In this document: piece by piece, positions 18,607 to 27,195 of the stretch
How positions within the stretch are numbered: the first letter of the stretch is position 1
Layout of the letters: each line of letters starts with the position of its first letter
Source: Sphingomonas naasensis
GTDB lineage: Bacteria > Pseudomonadota > Alphaproteobacteria > Sphingomonadales > Sphingomonadaceae
Direction of reading: 5' to 3'
Assembly: GCF_004792695.1 (NCBI RefSeq)
Contig: NZ_SRXU01000008.1
Coordinates: forward strand, 62,001-126,000
Length of the DNA stretch: 64,000 nucleotides
The notes under the pieces: generated by a model
Seen by the model: only the letters and a program-made list of their open reading frames with translations
Told to the model about the DNA's origin: nothing
Database searches by the model: none
Made by a program: the position numbers and the translations under genes

Positions 18607-19104
18607 TCAGCCCAAAAACTGCTTCAGCTGCGCCTGAAGCCGAGCAGCTTGCTCGACATCATGGGCCGGTACCGGCCGCATCTTCTGCATCACGTCCCTT
18701 AGAACGATACGATAGTCGCGAACGCCGCTCTCGAACTTGCTGACAGGCACCCGGAATCGCTGCGCGTTTCCTTCAGGAGCGATATCGCCGAATTCCTCGA
18801 ACAGATACACGACGCCCCGTTCGCCGCGCTGGCCGACAAAGGTGAAAGAGAGCCCTTCGATCAGTCGGCCCTCATGGTTCGCCTGGCAGATGACCGGCTT
18901 GTCGATGTCGTCTACCGTGATCTGGTCGGGATCGCGTCGGTCCGACGGAGAACTGAAATATCCGACGAACTTCGCGGCCAGCACCAGCGAGTGGCAAGTG
19001 GGCGCCTCCGACATGATCTGCGCCATCAATTCCTGATACGCCGCTTTGGCAGCATCGACCTCGACGTCGGGAGCCGCCGCCTTCAATCGCTTTCGGCCGA
19101 ACAT
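18607..19104 (-). CDS. Hypothetical cytosolic protein, 165 aa
   Basis: No signal peptide or membrane segment is visible. A basic start (MFGRKRLK) is followed by a charged helical segment and a globular part containing DDIDKPVICQANHEGRLIEG and VVYLFEEFGDIAPEGN. I chose ATG 19104; an upstream in-frame Met at 19122 is possible. The base composition is slightly less G+C-rich than in neighbouring genes. I do not recognise a family. It is separated from the 82-residue membrane protein by 111 bases and is not obviously in an operon. Confidence 0.62.
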   Translation of the reverse strand: MFGRKRLKAAAPDVEVDAAKAAYQELMAQIMSEAPTCHSLVLAAKFVGYFSSPSDRRDPDQITVDDIDKPVICQANHEGRLIEGLSFTFVGQRGERGVVYLFEEFGDIAPEGNAQRFRVPVSKFESGVRDYRIVLRDVMQKMRPVPAHDVEQAARLQAQLKQFLG

Positions 19105-19197
19105 CGGACACCCCGCGCGCAATCTATACGTGCGATACCCGCTTTTTCTTAATAGCTATTCAAATCCACCGAGGATCGGGGCGCTTCTCGAAGGCGG

Positions 19198-20238
19198 TCA
19201 TTCGCTGGCGATCCGGTCGGCGATTTCCGAAAGCTTGCCCTGCGCGGTCGGAGTCGAGCGGTTGGCGAGCAGCACGATCCCGAGCCCGCGTTCGGGATAG
19301 AGCTGGATCACGCTCGAAAAGCCGAAGGTCCCGCCCGACGTGCGCAGCTGGCGCCCGCCGCCGGGCAGCGCGGTGACGATCCAGTTGAGCGCCACCCAGG
19401 TCTTTTTGTCGAGCGTGAACCACGTGCCCTTGTGGCTGAGCGCCACCGCAGGATCCTTCTCGTCGAGCTGGAGCGCGGCGTAGCGGAGCATGTCGGCGAG
19501 CGAATAGCGCCAGCCGAATTTCTCGCGCGGCAGCGTCGCGGCCGCGACGCCCCCGGCGTCGTAGCCGGTGACCGCCGCGCCAGCGGCGAAGCCCAGCGGC
19601 TTCTCGATCTCGCGGGCGAGCAGCGTCTCGTACGGCGCGCCGTAGATGCGCTCGACGACATAGATCAGCAGCTGCGCGCCGACGTTCGAATGCGCGACTT
19701 CGGCGCCGGGGCGCCGGGCGAGCGACACTTTGTGCAGATCGGCAAGGAAATCGCCCTTGTCATAGGCGGCGATCGCCCTGGCCATGCGGAAGCGGCCGGG
19801 ATCGTCCTTGATCGCCGAGAGATCAGGGAGATTGTCAGGCAGCGCCGAGGTCATGTTGGCGAGATGGAGCAGCCGCATCGGCTCGCCCTCAAAGGCGAGA
19901 TTGGGCCAGTCGCCGTCGAGATATTTGCGGACATCGTCGTCGAGGCTGGCCTTGCCGGCGACCACCGCGCGGGCGAGCAACAGGCTGGTGATCGTCTTGG
20001 CGATCGAGCCGATCTCGTACGCCGCCGCGTCGCCCGGCGCGGGACCGCCCTTCGCGATCGATCCGAAATGCCATGTGGAGACCTTGCCGTTCCGGACGAT
20101 GCCGATCGACAGGCCGACGCCTTGCTCGGCGGCGAGATAGTCGGCGCCGGCCGCTCGTGCGACGCTATCGACCGACGCCCGCTGCGCCGCCGCCGGTGTC
20201 GCCAGCAGGAGCATCGCCATCCCCGCGCGAGTCAGCAT
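19198..20238 (-). CDS. Serine hydrolase of the beta-lactamase (S12) family with altered YxN motif
   Basis: This 346-residue protein has a signal peptide (ending ATPAAAQ) and a class C beta-lactamase/esterase fold. The nucleophile motif SxxK is SIAK at 78-81. Where the family normally has YxN, this one has HSN at 183-185, in VAHSNVGAQLL. The third motif (HTG/KTG region) appears as TSGGTFGFSS near 308. These proteins act in the periplasm as esterases, peptidases or cell-wall enzymes; a true beta-lactamase is unlikely without the Tyr. It is separated from its neighbours by about 60-90 bases. Confidence 0.86.
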   Translation of the reverse strand: MLTRAGMAMLLLATPAAAQRASVDSVARAAGADYLAAEQGVGLSIGIVRNGKVSTWHFGSIAKGGPAPGDAAAYEIGSIAKTITSLLLARAVVAGKASLDDDVRKYLDGDWPNLAFEGEPMRLLHLANMTSALPDNLPDLSAIKDDPGRFRMARAIAAYDKGDFLADLHKVSLARRPGAEVAHSNVGAQLLIYVVERIYGAPYETLLAREIEKPLGFAAGAAVTGYDAGGVAAATLPREKFGWRYSLADMLRYAALQLDEKDPAVALSHKGTWFTLDKKTWVALNWIVTALPGGGRQLRTSGGTFGFSSVIQLYPERGLGIVLLANRSTPTAQGKLSEIADRIASE

Positions 20239-20297
20239 CGGCCTCTCCCCTTCGCGCGAGAAGCTGCCGATGCCGGGCTGTCGCTACGATGAACGGG

Positions 20298-20789
20298 TCA
20301 GGCGGGGCTCAGGCCGTCGATCCTGACGTCCGGCGCGCTGCCCCGGCGGAGCTCGCAGCGGAATTTGTGCTGCGGCTTGACTGCGTCGCTGAAGCCCTGC
20401 GCGAGATCGACCTTGCCCTTGATGATCACCCGCTTGCCGAGCGCGACATAGGACGTGATCGAGACGACTTCGGCGCTGCCGGCATAGCGTTGCGCCGCCG
20501 CCTCGACGGCATCGCCGCAACGCGCCTCGGCGATCTGCTCGGGCGAGCCGGGAGGCGCCTCGCCCGGCGGCGCGTGATAGCCGTCGGGATCGATCTCCAC
20601 CGAGATGCCGTCCTCGACGCCGGTATCGGCGCTCGTCGGAACGCCGAACAGGCTGCCGAGGACGAGCGCGCCGACGATCGAGCGCCACGATGTGCCGCGA
20701 CGCTCGTGTCGATCGTCCTGCGCCGCGGCGGGCATGGCCAGCGACAGCGCAGCGGCGACCGCCGCACCGCTTGCGAGCGATCGAAGCAT
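20298..20789 (-). CDS. Hypothetical secreted protein, paralogue A
   Basis: This 163-residue protein has a signal peptide (LAMPAAAQ) and shares its C-terminal domain with the next gene downstream in sequence (20894-21541). The shared block contains RCGDAVEAAAQ and a conserved close IKGKVDLAQ...KPQHKFRCELR. Two invariant Cys residues may pair. A Gly/Ala helix (GALVLGSLFGV) follows the signal peptide and may be a glycine-zipper-like segment. I prefer ATG 20789, which has GGGAGAAGAG upstream. Function is unknown. It is probably cotranscribed with its paralogue. Confidence 0.75.
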   Translation of the reverse strand: MLRSLASGAAVAAALSLAMPAAAQDDRHERRGTSWRSIVGALVLGSLFGVPTSADTGVEDGISVEIDPDGYHAPPGEAPPGSPEQIAEARCGDAVEAAAQRYAGSAEVVSITSYVALGKRVIIKGKVDLAQGFSDAVKPQHKFRCELRRGSAPDVRIDGLSPA

Positions 20790-20893
20790 CGTCTCTTCTC
20801 CCACGCCCCCGGGCATCTCTCCCCCAGGGTCGCGTGGCCGGACCGCGCGATCAGCGGTTTCGCGTCGAACTCCGCCCTTGGGGCGATGAAGGC

Positions 20894-21541
20894 TCAGATC
20901 GTCCCGAGCCCTTCGATCAGGACCACCGGCTCGTTGCCGGCGCGCAGGGAGCAGCGGAATTTATGGCTCGGCTTGGTCGCGTCGTTGTAGCTCTCGGCGA
21001 CCTCGACGCGGCCCTTGATCACCCAGCTCTTGCCGTTCCACAGATTGTCGGTGATCGCCGTCACCCGGGCGAGCCGGGCGAATTGCTGCGCCTGGGTCTC
21101 GGCGGCGACGGCGCAGCGATCGGCGGCGGCATCCTGATCGTAGAGCCCGTCATAGTCGGCGGCGCCCGGCGCGGGGATGTCGGGCACCGGCGATCCCTCG
21201 GGCGGCGGCGGAGCGCCATCGCCCCCGGCCCCCGGCCCGCCATCGCCCGCGGCCGCCGGCCCGCCATCGAGCGTGCCCGCGTCGAGCGGCGGCGCTTCGT
21301 AATTCTCGAAATAGGCCGCCTCGCGCTCGCGGCGCTTCTTCTCGGCGGATGTGGCGGCGAAGATCCCGCCGATGAGCAGCGCGCCGAGGATCAGCCCGCC
21401 AGCATCGACTTTGTCCTCGCGATGATGGTGATGATGGCGCTGCGGCCCGCGCGAGCGCCACGATTGGGCCTCGGCCGGCACGGCCATGGTCATGACGGCG
21501 AGTGCTGCGCCGGCGCCGCCCAGCGGTCGAAAAAACTGCAT
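20894..21541 (-). CDS. Hypothetical secreted protein, paralogue B
   Basis: This 215-residue protein has a signal peptide (VPAEAQ) followed by a HHHHH tract, a Gly-rich hydrophobic segment (GGLILGALLIGGIFAAT), a Pro/Gly/Asp-rich linker (about 85-125) and a C-terminal domain homologous to paralogue A. The shared end reads IKGRVEVAE...KPSHKFRCSLR. The Cys in ADRCAVAAETQ and FRC are conserved in both. It is 105 bases from paralogue A on the same strand, consistent with tandem duplication. Function is unknown; an envelope location is likely from the signal peptide and hydrophobic segment. Confidence 0.76.
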   Translation of the reverse strand: MQFFRPLGGAGAALAVMTMAVPAEAQSWRSRGPQRHHHHHREDKVDAGGLILGALLIGGIFAATSAEKKRREREAAYFENYEAPPLDAGTLDGGPAAAGDGGPGAGGDGAPPPPEGSPVPDIPAPGAADYDGLYDQDAAADRCAVAAETQAQQFARLARVTAITDNLWNGKSWVIKGRVEVAESYNDATKPSHKFRCSLRAGNEPVVLIEGLGTI

Positions 21542-21609
21542 TGGTTCCCTCCCTTGCCCTCGCGTAACGAACGCTAGGAAGGCGCGGCTTTCGCACGGCT
21601 GAACGATCG

Positions 21610-23682
21610 TCAGCCCCGCTTCACCGCGAGCCCGGTCCACTCCGCGGCGAACGCCCAGATGTCGGCCGCTTCCTCGATGACCTTGTCGGTGGGCTTGCCC
21701 GAGCCATGGCCCGCGCGCGTCTCGATTCGGGCGAGGTGCGGCTTGTCGCCGATCTCGGCCGCCTGCAGCGCCGCAGTATATTTGAAGCTGTGCCCGGGCA
21801 CGACACGGTCGTCGGTGTCGGCGGTGGTGACGAGGATCGCCGGATAGGCGCGTCCGCCCCGGACGTTGTGATACGGCGAATAGCCGTAGAGGCGGTGGAA
21901 ATCCGCCTCGTCGGAAGGCCGGCCATAATCGTCGACCCAATAGCGGCCGGCGGTCCAGCGATCGAAGCGGAGCATGTCCATCACGCCGACCGCGGGGAGC
22001 GCCGCGGCGAACAGCTCAGGGCGCTGATTGACCACCGCGCCGACGAGCAGCCCGCCGTTCGAGCCGCCCTGGATCGCGACCTGCCCCGCGCCGGCAATCC
22101 CTTGCGCGATCAGATATTCGGCCGCGGCGATGAAATCGTCGAAGCTGTTCTGCTTGTTGGCGAGCCGCCCGCCATCGTGCCACGCCTTGCCATATTCGCC
22201 GCCGCCGCGAATGTTGGCGATCGCGACCGCCCCACCCTGCTCCATCCACGCGATCCGCGACGACGAGAAGCTGGGGGTGAGCGGGATGTTGAACCCGCCA
22301 TAGGCATAGAGCAACGTCGGCGCGGGCCCGGTCAGGCCCTTTTTGCGCACCACGAACATCGGCACGCGCGTGCCGTCCTTCGAGGCATAGAAACGCTGCT
22401 CGACATGATAGTCGGCGGGATCGAACAACAGCTTCGGCGCGGCCCAGGGCGCGCTTTCGCCGGTGGCGATGTTGAGCCGGTAGATCGTCGTCGGCTCGTT
22501 GAAGCTGGTGAAGGCGTAGAAGGTCTCGGGATCGTCCTGCTCGCCGCCGAAGCCCGAGGCGGTGCCGATCCCGGGCAGCGCCACCGGCTCGAGCCGCGTC
22601 CCGTCGAGCGCATAGCGGCGGATCTCGGTGCGCGCGTCGACCAGATAGCTCGCGACGAGGACATGGCCGACGATCGCCGCGCCCTCCAGCGTGGCCTTGT
22701 CCTCCGGGATCAGCGCGTGTGGCTCGGGATGCTCGCTGGCGCCGATGTCCATCGTCACCACGCGCATCCGCGGGGCATGGTTGTTGGTCGTCCAGTAGAA
22801 GCGCGTGCCGATATTGCCGGCGAGCGACCAGTGATGGTTGAGCCCGTGGATGATCGTCCGCGTCGGCCAGGCGGGGTCGTTGAGATCGGCCAGCGTGATC
22901 TCGTAGCGATCGTCGGTGCCTTCGCTGGTGGTGATCACCAGCCAATGGCCGTCGTCGGTCACCTGGGCATAGTGGCTGTGGCTCGGCGCTGCGGGGGTCT
23001 CGTAGACCAGCCGGTCGGCCGATTGCGGCGTGCCGAGCCGGTGAAACCAGATCTTGTGGTTCGCGTTGGGCGCCTGGAATTTCTCGGCCTCGGCGACCTC
23101 GGGATAGCGCGAATAGAAGAAGCCGCTGCCGTCCTTCGCCCAGGCCGCGGCGAGGGTGAACTTCATCCCATGGACGACGTCGCCGGTCTCCCTGCCCGTA
23201 GTGACGTCGAGCACCCGCGCGACCCGCCAGTCGCTGCCGCCGTCCTGCACCGCGTAGAGCAGATGCTCGCCATTGTCCGACGGGATCCATTCGGAGAGCG
23301 CGGTGGCGCCGTCCTCGGACCAACCATTGGGGTCGAGCAGGACGCGGCCGGGGCCGTCGAGCTGATCGCGGACGAACAGCACCGCCTGGTTCTGCAGCCC
23401 GCTATTGTGCATGTAGAAATAGCGGCCGCCCTTCTTCTGCGGCAAGCCGAAGCGCTCATAGTCGAAGAGCTGGCGGATACGGGTGCGGAACCAGTCGCGG
23501 CCCGGCAGCCCGGCGAGATAGGCGTCGGTGACCGCGTTCTGCGTCGCCACCCAGGCAGCGACCTCGCCATCGTTGCGGACGTCGTTCTCGAGCCAGCGAT
23601 ACGGGTCCGCCACCGCGATGCCGAACTGCTCCTCGACCAGATCTTCGCGGCGGGTCTCGGGATAGGCGATGGGGTCGGTCAC
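21610..23682 (-). CDS. Prolyl oligopeptidase family serine peptidase (S9A)
   Basis: This 690-residue enzyme has the N-terminal beta-propeller and the C-terminal alpha/beta hydrolase of prolyl oligopeptidase. The nucleophile is in IQGGSNGGLLVG (about 540), the acidic residue in DTDDRVVPGHS (about 620) and the His in RAGHGSGKPTDK (about 659). The N-terminal YPETRREDLVEEQFG and YRWLEND segments match the S9A subfamily. No signal peptide is visible, so it is cytosolic. It cleaves short proline-containing peptides. It lies just after the alpha operon terminator and is not part of it. Confidence 0.95.
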   Translation of the reverse strand: MTDPIAYPETRREDLVEEQFGIAVADPYRWLENDVRNDGEVAAWVATQNAVTDAYLAGLPGRDWFRTRIRQLFDYERFGLPQKKGGRYFYMHNSGLQNQAVLFVRDQLDGPGRVLLDPNGWSEDGATALSEWIPSDNGEHLLYAVQDGGSDWRVARVLDVTTGRETGDVVHGMKFTLAAAWAKDGSGFFYSRYPEVAEAEKFQAPNANHKIWFHRLGTPQSADRLVYETPAAPSHSHYAQVTDDGHWLVITTSEGTDDRYEITLADLNDPAWPTRTIIHGLNHHWSLAGNIGTRFYWTTNNHAPRMRVVTMDIGASEHPEPHALIPEDKATLEGAAIVGHVLVASYLVDARTEIRRYALDGTRLEPVALPGIGTASGFGGEQDDPETFYAFTSFNEPTTIYRLNIATGESAPWAAPKLLFDPADYHVEQRFYASKDGTRVPMFVVRKKGLTGPAPTLLYAYGGFNIPLTPSFSSSRIAWMEQGGAVAIANIRGGGEYGKAWHDGGRLANKQNSFDDFIAAAEYLIAQGIAGAGQVAIQGGSNGGLLVGAVVNQRPELFAAALPAVGVMDMLRFDRWTAGRYWVDDYGRPSDEADFHRLYGYSPYHNVRGGRAYPAILVTTADTDDRVVPGHSFKYTAALQAAEIGDKPHLARIETRAGHGSGKPTDKVIEEAADIWAFAAEWTGLAVKRG

Positions 23683-23700
23683 GGCAGACTCCGGAAACGG

Positions 23701-23729
23701 AAAAAGGCCGGAGCCTGATGGCCCGGCCT
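23701..23729 (-). terminator. Rho-independent terminator of the alpha operon
   Basis: On the minus strand the stem aggccgg...ccggcct (arms at 23723-23729 and 23705-23711) is followed by a T-run (23701-23705), 30 bases after the rplQ stop. This is a strong terminator for rpsM-rpsK-rpoA-rplQ. Confidence 0.85.
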
Positions 23730-23758
23730 CTTCCCGAATTCAACCGCGACGGCGCCGA

Positions 23759-24181
23759 TCAGGCGGCTTCGTCGAAGTCCTCGTCGATCAGCACCGGGCC
23801 CGAATCCTGGCCCTTGGCCGAGACGTCGCGGTCGACGAACTCGATCACCGCCATCGGCGAGGCGTCCGACGCGCGGATGCCGGCCTTGATGATGCGGGTA
23901 TAGCCGCCGTTGCGATCGGCGTAGCGCGCGGCGAGCGTGTCGAACAGCTTCACCAGCTGCGCGTCGTCGAGCAGGCGGGCATGCGCCAGACGGCGGTTCG
24001 AAAGGCCGCCCTTCTTGGCGAGGGTGATCAGCTTCTCGACATAGGGGCGAAGTTCCTTCGCCTTGGCGAGCGTGGTGGTGATCTGCTCGTGCTTGATGAG
24101 CGCGGCGCTCATGTTGCGGAACAGGGCGGCACGATGGGCCGAGGTACGCTGCAGCTTACGGCCGCCGACGCGATGACGCAT
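23759..24181 (-). CDS. rplQ: 50S ribosomal protein L17
   Basis: L17 sits near the exit tunnel of the large subunit. The 140-residue protein begins [17 protein letters not shown], the invariant N-terminus, with [19 protein letters not shown] near residue 40. It is about 13-15 residues longer than the E. coli protein at the C-terminus (acidic tail ending DEDFDEAA). It is the last gene of the alpha operon, separated from rpoA by 162 bases that contain a REP-like hairpin, and is followed by the terminator at 23701. Confidence 0.98.
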   Translation of the reverse strand: MRHRVGGRKLQRTSAHRAALFRNMSAALIKHEQITTTLAKAKELRPYVEKLITLAKKGGLSNRRLAHARLLDDAQLVKLFDTLAARYADRNGGYTRIIKAGIRASDASPMAVIEFVDRDVSAKGQDSGPVLIDEDFDEAA

Positions 24182-24259
24182 GGTAACTTCCTTCTCGTTC
24201 GTCAGGGGGCCGTCTTACGGAACCCCAAGCCAGGTGGGACGGTGAGCCACCCGATTACC

Positions 24260-24285
24260 GTCATCCCGGCGAAGGCCGGGATCCC
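24260..24285. repeat. REP-like hairpin between rpoA and rplQ
   Basis: The element gtcatcccggcgaaggccgg (24260-24279) plus gatccc forms the palindrome atcccggc-gaag-gccgggat. It lies inside the alpha operon in the unusually wide rpoA-rplQ gap (162 bases) and has relatives elsewhere in the window. Confidence 0.7.
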
Positions 24286-24343
24286 TTGGGGTTCCTCCCC
24301 CGCCGCCACTCCAGCTCTCGCCAGAGCGACGGCAGGGAAAGGC

Positions 24344-25414
24344 TTACCCCATAATTTCCTGCTCAAGCTTCTTGGCCATCTCTTCGATGTTCTCGGGCGG
24401 CCAGCCCGGGATTTCCATCCCGAGGCGGAGCCCCATGCTCGAAAGGACTTCCTTGATCTCGTTGAGCGACTTGCGGCCGAAGTTCGGCGTGCGCAGCATC
24501 TCGGCCTCGGTCTTCTGGACCAGATCGCCGATATAGATGATGTTGTCGTTCTTGAGGCAGTTGGCCGAACGCACCGACAGCTCGAGCTCGTCGACCTTCT
24601 TGAGAAGGTAACGATTGATCTGCGCGGTATCGCCGGCAGCCGCAGCGCCATCGGCCGAGGCCGGCGCCGCCATGCCGATCGGCGCCTGACGGGTGACCGC
24701 CGAATCGTCGAAGTGGACGAACAGCGCGAGCTGGTCCTGCAGGATGCGCGCCGCATAGGCGAGGCCGTCCTCAGGGGTGATCGTGCCGTCGGTCTCGATC
24801 GTCAGGGTGAGCTTGTCGTAATCGAGCTCCTGACCGACGCGGGTGTTCTCGACCTTGTACGAGACCTGGCGGACCGGGCTGTACAGCGCGTCGACCGGGA
24901 TCAGACCGATCGGCGCATCGGCCGGGCGGTTCGACTGGGCGGGGACATAGCCCTTGCCGGTGTCGGCGGTGAGCTCCATGTTGAGCGTCGCGCCGTCGTC
25001 GAGATGGCAGATCACCAACTCAGGGTTCATCACCTCGATATCGCCCGAAACGGCGATGTCGCCGGCCTTGACTTCCGCCGGGCCAGTGGCCGAGAGCTGG
25101 AGACGCTTCGGGCCTTCGCCCTGCATCTTGAGCGCGATCTGCTTCACGTTGAGGACGATGTCCGTCACGTCCTCGCGCACGCCGGCGAGGCTCGAGAACT
25201 CGTGAAGGACGTTCTCGATCTTGATCGAAGTGACCGCGGCGCCCTGCAACGACGAGAGCAGCACGCGGCGCAGCGCGTTACCGAGCGTAAGGCCGAAACC
25301 GCGCTCGAGCGGCTCGGCCACGAAGGTCGACTTGCGCTTGGGGTCGCCACCGGCCTTCTTTTCGAGACCGTTGGGCTTCTTGAGTTCCTGCCAGTTCTTA
25401 GGGTTGACCGACAC
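24344..25414 (-). CDS. rpoA: DNA-directed RNA polymerase subunit alpha
   Basis: RpoA nucleates assembly of RNA polymerase, and its C-terminal domain binds UP elements and activators. The 356-residue protein has the N-terminal dimerisation domain with [21 protein letters not shown] near residue 32 (seen here in two overlapping motifs), a linker (about 250-270) and the C-terminal domain with [13 protein letters not shown] and [11 protein letters not shown]. Alphaproteobacterial alpha is slightly longer than in E. coli (329). It lies between rpsK and rplQ. The gap to rpsK is 101 bases. Confidence 0.98.
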   Translation of the reverse strand: MSVNPKNWQELKKPNGLEKKAGGDPKRKSTFVAEPLERGFGLTLGNALRRVLLSSLQGAAVTSIKIENVLHEFSSLAGVREDVTDIVLNVKQIALKMQGEGPKRLQLSATGPAEVKAGDIAVSGDIEVMNPELVICHLDDGATLNMELTADTGKGYVPAQSNRPADAPIGLIPVDALYSPVRQVSYKVENTRVGQELDYDKLTLTIETDGTITPEDGLAYAARILQDQLALFVHFDDSAVTRQAPIGMAAPASADGAAAAGDTAQINRYLLKKVDELELSVRSANCLKNDNIIYIGDLVQKTEAEMLRTPNFGRKSLNEIKEVLSSMGLRLGMEIPGWPPENIEEMAKKLEQEIMG

Positions 25415-25515
25415 GGGCTTTCCTCATGTTGGGCAGGATGGGGCTATCCTGCCAGGTAACTGCTGCCCGGTCCGGACCCCGCCCCCGGGGCCCGTAAGCC
25501 GGGCAGGATTGCAAA

Positions 25516-25905
25516 TCAGACGCGACGGCGCTTCGACGGACGAACGCCGTTGTGCGGGATCGAGGTCACGTCGCGGATCGACGTGATCTGGAAGCCGACC
25601 GCCTGCAGCGCGCGCAGCGCCGACTCGCGGCCCGAACCCGGACCCTTCACTTCGACCTCGAGGGTGCGAACGCCGTGCTCGGCGGCCTTGCGGCCCGCAT
25701 CTTCGGCGGCGACCTGGGCGGCGTAAGGGGTCGACTTGCGCGAGCCCTTGAAGCCCATCATGCCGGCCGACGACCACGAAATGGCGTTGCCCTGAGCATC
25801 CGTGATGGTGATCATGGTGTTGTTGAAGCTGGCGTTCACATGGGCGACGCCGGCGGTGATGTTCTTGCGTTCGCGACGGCGAATGCGCTGCGGTTCACGT
25901 GCCAT
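25516..25905 (-). CDS. rpsK: 30S ribosomal protein S11
   Basis: S11 helps shape the platform of the small subunit near the mRNA exit. This 129-residue protein shows the typical [16 protein letters not shown] segment near residue 23 and the C-terminal [21 protein letters not shown]. The family length is 127-130. It follows rpsM by 82 bases in the alpha operon, and rpoA comes next. Unlike E. coli, no rpsD gene lies between rpsK and rpoA, as is usual in Alphaproteobacteria. Confidence 0.98.
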   Translation of the reverse strand: MAREPQRIRRRERKNITAGVAHVNASFNNTMITITDAQGNAISWSSAGMMGFKGSRKSTPYAAQVAAEDAGRKAAEHGVRTLEVEVKGPGSGRESALRALQAVGFQITSIRDVTSIPHNGVRPSKRRRV

Positions 25906-25987
25906 TATCTCTGACCTTTATCCCTAGAGTGGGGTGGTCACTGCGCCGAAGCCGAACTCCGGCGGAGTAAACCGTCCCCCGGACGGT

Positions 25988-26356
25988 TTACTTCTTCTTG
26001 CCGGCGATCGGCTTGGCCTTGCCCTTGCGGGTGCGCGCATTGGTATGCGTGCGCTGGCCGCGGACCGGCAGGCCCTTGCGATGGCGCAGGCCGCGATAGC
26101 AGGCGAGGTCCATCAAGCGCTTGATGTTCATCGCCGTCTCGCGACGGAGGTCACCCTCGACGGTGTAGTTCGCGTCGATCGCCTCGCGGATCTGGAGAAC
26201 TTCCTGATCGGTGAGGTCCTGCACGCGACGCTCGGGAGCGATCGCGAGCTTGTCGGTGATCTCCTTGGCCTTGGCCGGGCCAATGCCGTGGATATACTGC
26301 AGCGCGATCAGAACGCGCTTGTTGGTCGGGATGTTGACACCCGCAATACGTGCCAT
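25988..26356 (-). CDS. rpsM: 30S ribosomal protein S13
   Basis: S13 lies in the head of the small subunit and contacts the P-site tRNA and L5. The 122-residue protein begins [15 protein letters not shown] at ATG 26356; a longer frame to 26455 is not conserved. It has the helix-hairpin segment [14 protein letters not shown] near residue 30 and the basic tail [19 protein letters not shown] ending. It is the first gene of the alpha operon with a promoter at 26491-26519 and a leader of about 128 bases. Confidence 0.98.
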   Translation of the reverse strand: MARIAGVNIPTNKRVLIALQYIHGIGPAKAKEITDKLAIAPERRVQDLTDQEVLQIREAIDANYTVEGDLRRETAMNIKRLMDLACYRGLRHRKGLPVRGQRTHTNARTRKGKAKPIAGKKK

Positions 26357-26490
26357 GAAATTATTCTCCCAGCTCCACGGGGTGCCTGCATGGCAGCTCG
26401 CACCCCATCTCGTAGCGTTGCTCCGAAAATGCAGTGGCGCGACGTGCGCAGGCAAGCGCCGCCGGGCAACCGGTGTTTCGGAAGTTGCGC

Positions 26491-26519
26491 GACATATGCA
26501 GCCGCAGGGGCGCTGTCAA
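26491..26519 (-). promoter_or_regulatory. Sigma-70-type promoter of rpsM (alpha operon)
   Basis: On the minus strand, -35 TTGACA (26514-26519) is followed after exactly 17 bases by -10 TATGTC (26491-26496). The start of transcription would be near 26484, giving a leader of about 128 bases before rpsM. The -35 is a perfect consensus match. Confidence 0.7.
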
Positions 26520-26628
26520 GCGCCGCGGACCGCTTTTGCCGGAACAAGACCCATACACGAACGTTGCGCGCGCGCCAAGCCGGAGGCGGCGGCGAGAGCC
26601 CTCCCCCTCCCTGCGCGGGACACGCGAA

Positions 26629-26664
26629 GCGGCCGGCGGAAGAGGGGGATCTTCCGCCGGCCGC
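26629..26664 (-). terminator. 15-bp perfect hairpin after the small Lys-rich gene
   Basis: gcggccggcggaaga (26629-26643) pairs exactly with tcttccgccggccgc (26650-26664), loop of six G/A bases. It lies downstream of the gene at 26696-26857 on the minus strand. Only a short TT follows, so termination may be partial. Confidence 0.6.
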
Positions 26665-26695
26665 GCCGGTGCAAGGGCAAGGCACCGGTGTCGAA

Positions 26696-26857
26696 TTATT
26701 TCTTCGCCTTCTTGACGGTCTTTTCGGTCTTCGCGGTCTTGGCCGCCTTCACAACCTTGTGATGCTTGGCGGCGGGCGCGGCCGCGGCGCTGGCGAGAGT
26801 CGGCGCGGCGATCATCGCCACCGCGGCAGCCGGGAGCAGGATGCGGGAAAGCTTCAT
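26696..26857 (-). CDS. Small secreted Lys/Ala-rich protein, 53 aa (acid-shock-like composition)
   Basis: This 53-residue protein has a signal peptide (MKLSRILLPAAAVAMIAAP, then TLASA) and a mature part of about 29 residues that is almost entirely Lys, Ala, Thr and Val, with KHHK at its start (ending TVKKAKK). GGAGG lies about six bases before the ATG, which supports translation. The composition resembles acid-shock protein Asr (signal peptide followed by Ala/Lys/His-rich tail), but similarity may be only compositional. It sits between the SRPBCC and small membrane genes and rpsM. Function is unknown. Confidence 0.7.
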   Translation of the reverse strand: MKLSRILLPAAAVAMIAAPTLASAAAAPAAKHHKVVKAAKTAKTEKTVKKAKK

Positions 26858-26985
26858 CGAAATCCTCCGTGGCAGAAGGAACCGGCAAGGCGGCCGGCCC
26901 TGCCCTCTTCTGGCAGCCACGGGCTCACGCGGCGGTGACGCGCGCATGAAGATTTTGTCATGTGCGCCGGCGCGCGAAAGCCCGC

Positions 26986-27195
26986 TCAGCGCCGCGCGGC
27001 GCGGACCACGGCGGCGGCGCCGAGCAGGATCGCGCCGACCATGCCGCCGATCGCGAGCAGGCCGGCGGGCGTCACCTCGACCTCGGCGACGGCATAGAAA
27101 CGCTCGCCGATCTGGAGCCGGGCAGCCGCGCGCTGCGACGCGGCGAGCGGCGCCTCGGGGGGCGGCGACGGGGCGATGTCGCGTGCCTTGGTCAT
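26986..27195 (-). CDS. Small membrane protein, 69 aa
   Basis: This 69-residue protein has a Pro/Ala-rich N-terminus, an amphipathic middle (LQIGERFYAVAEVEVTP) and one C-terminal membrane helix (GLLAIGGMVGAILLGAAAVV) followed by RAARR. ATG 27195 overlaps the SRPBCC stop by four bases (ATGA), which suggests coupled translation. No family is recognised. With the upstream SRPBCC gene it forms a short insertion between adk and rpsM. Confidence 0.65.
   Translation of the reverse strand: MTKARDIAPSPPPEAPLAASQRAAARLQIGERFYAVAEVEVTPAGLLAIGGMVGAILLGAAAVVRAARR

Larger units (their letters stand above)
26357..26695. other. Intergenic region upstream of rpsM
   Basis: These 339 bases hold no gene. They contain the minus-strand promoter of rpsM (26491-26519), its leader, and a strong 15-bp hairpin (26629-26664) that follows the small Lys-rich gene. 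A second hairpin (ccggtgc/gcaccgg, about 26665-26688) lies right after that gene's stop. Confidence 0.6.

Noticed and set aside
19198..20238. Beta-lactamase antibiotic resistance gene
   Set aside because: The YxN motif is altered and the family is broad; resistance cannot be claimed from sequence.
21706..23718. 670-residue plus-strand frame opposite the prolyl oligopeptidase
   Set aside because: Antisense to a well-supported enzyme gene with complete catalytic motifs.
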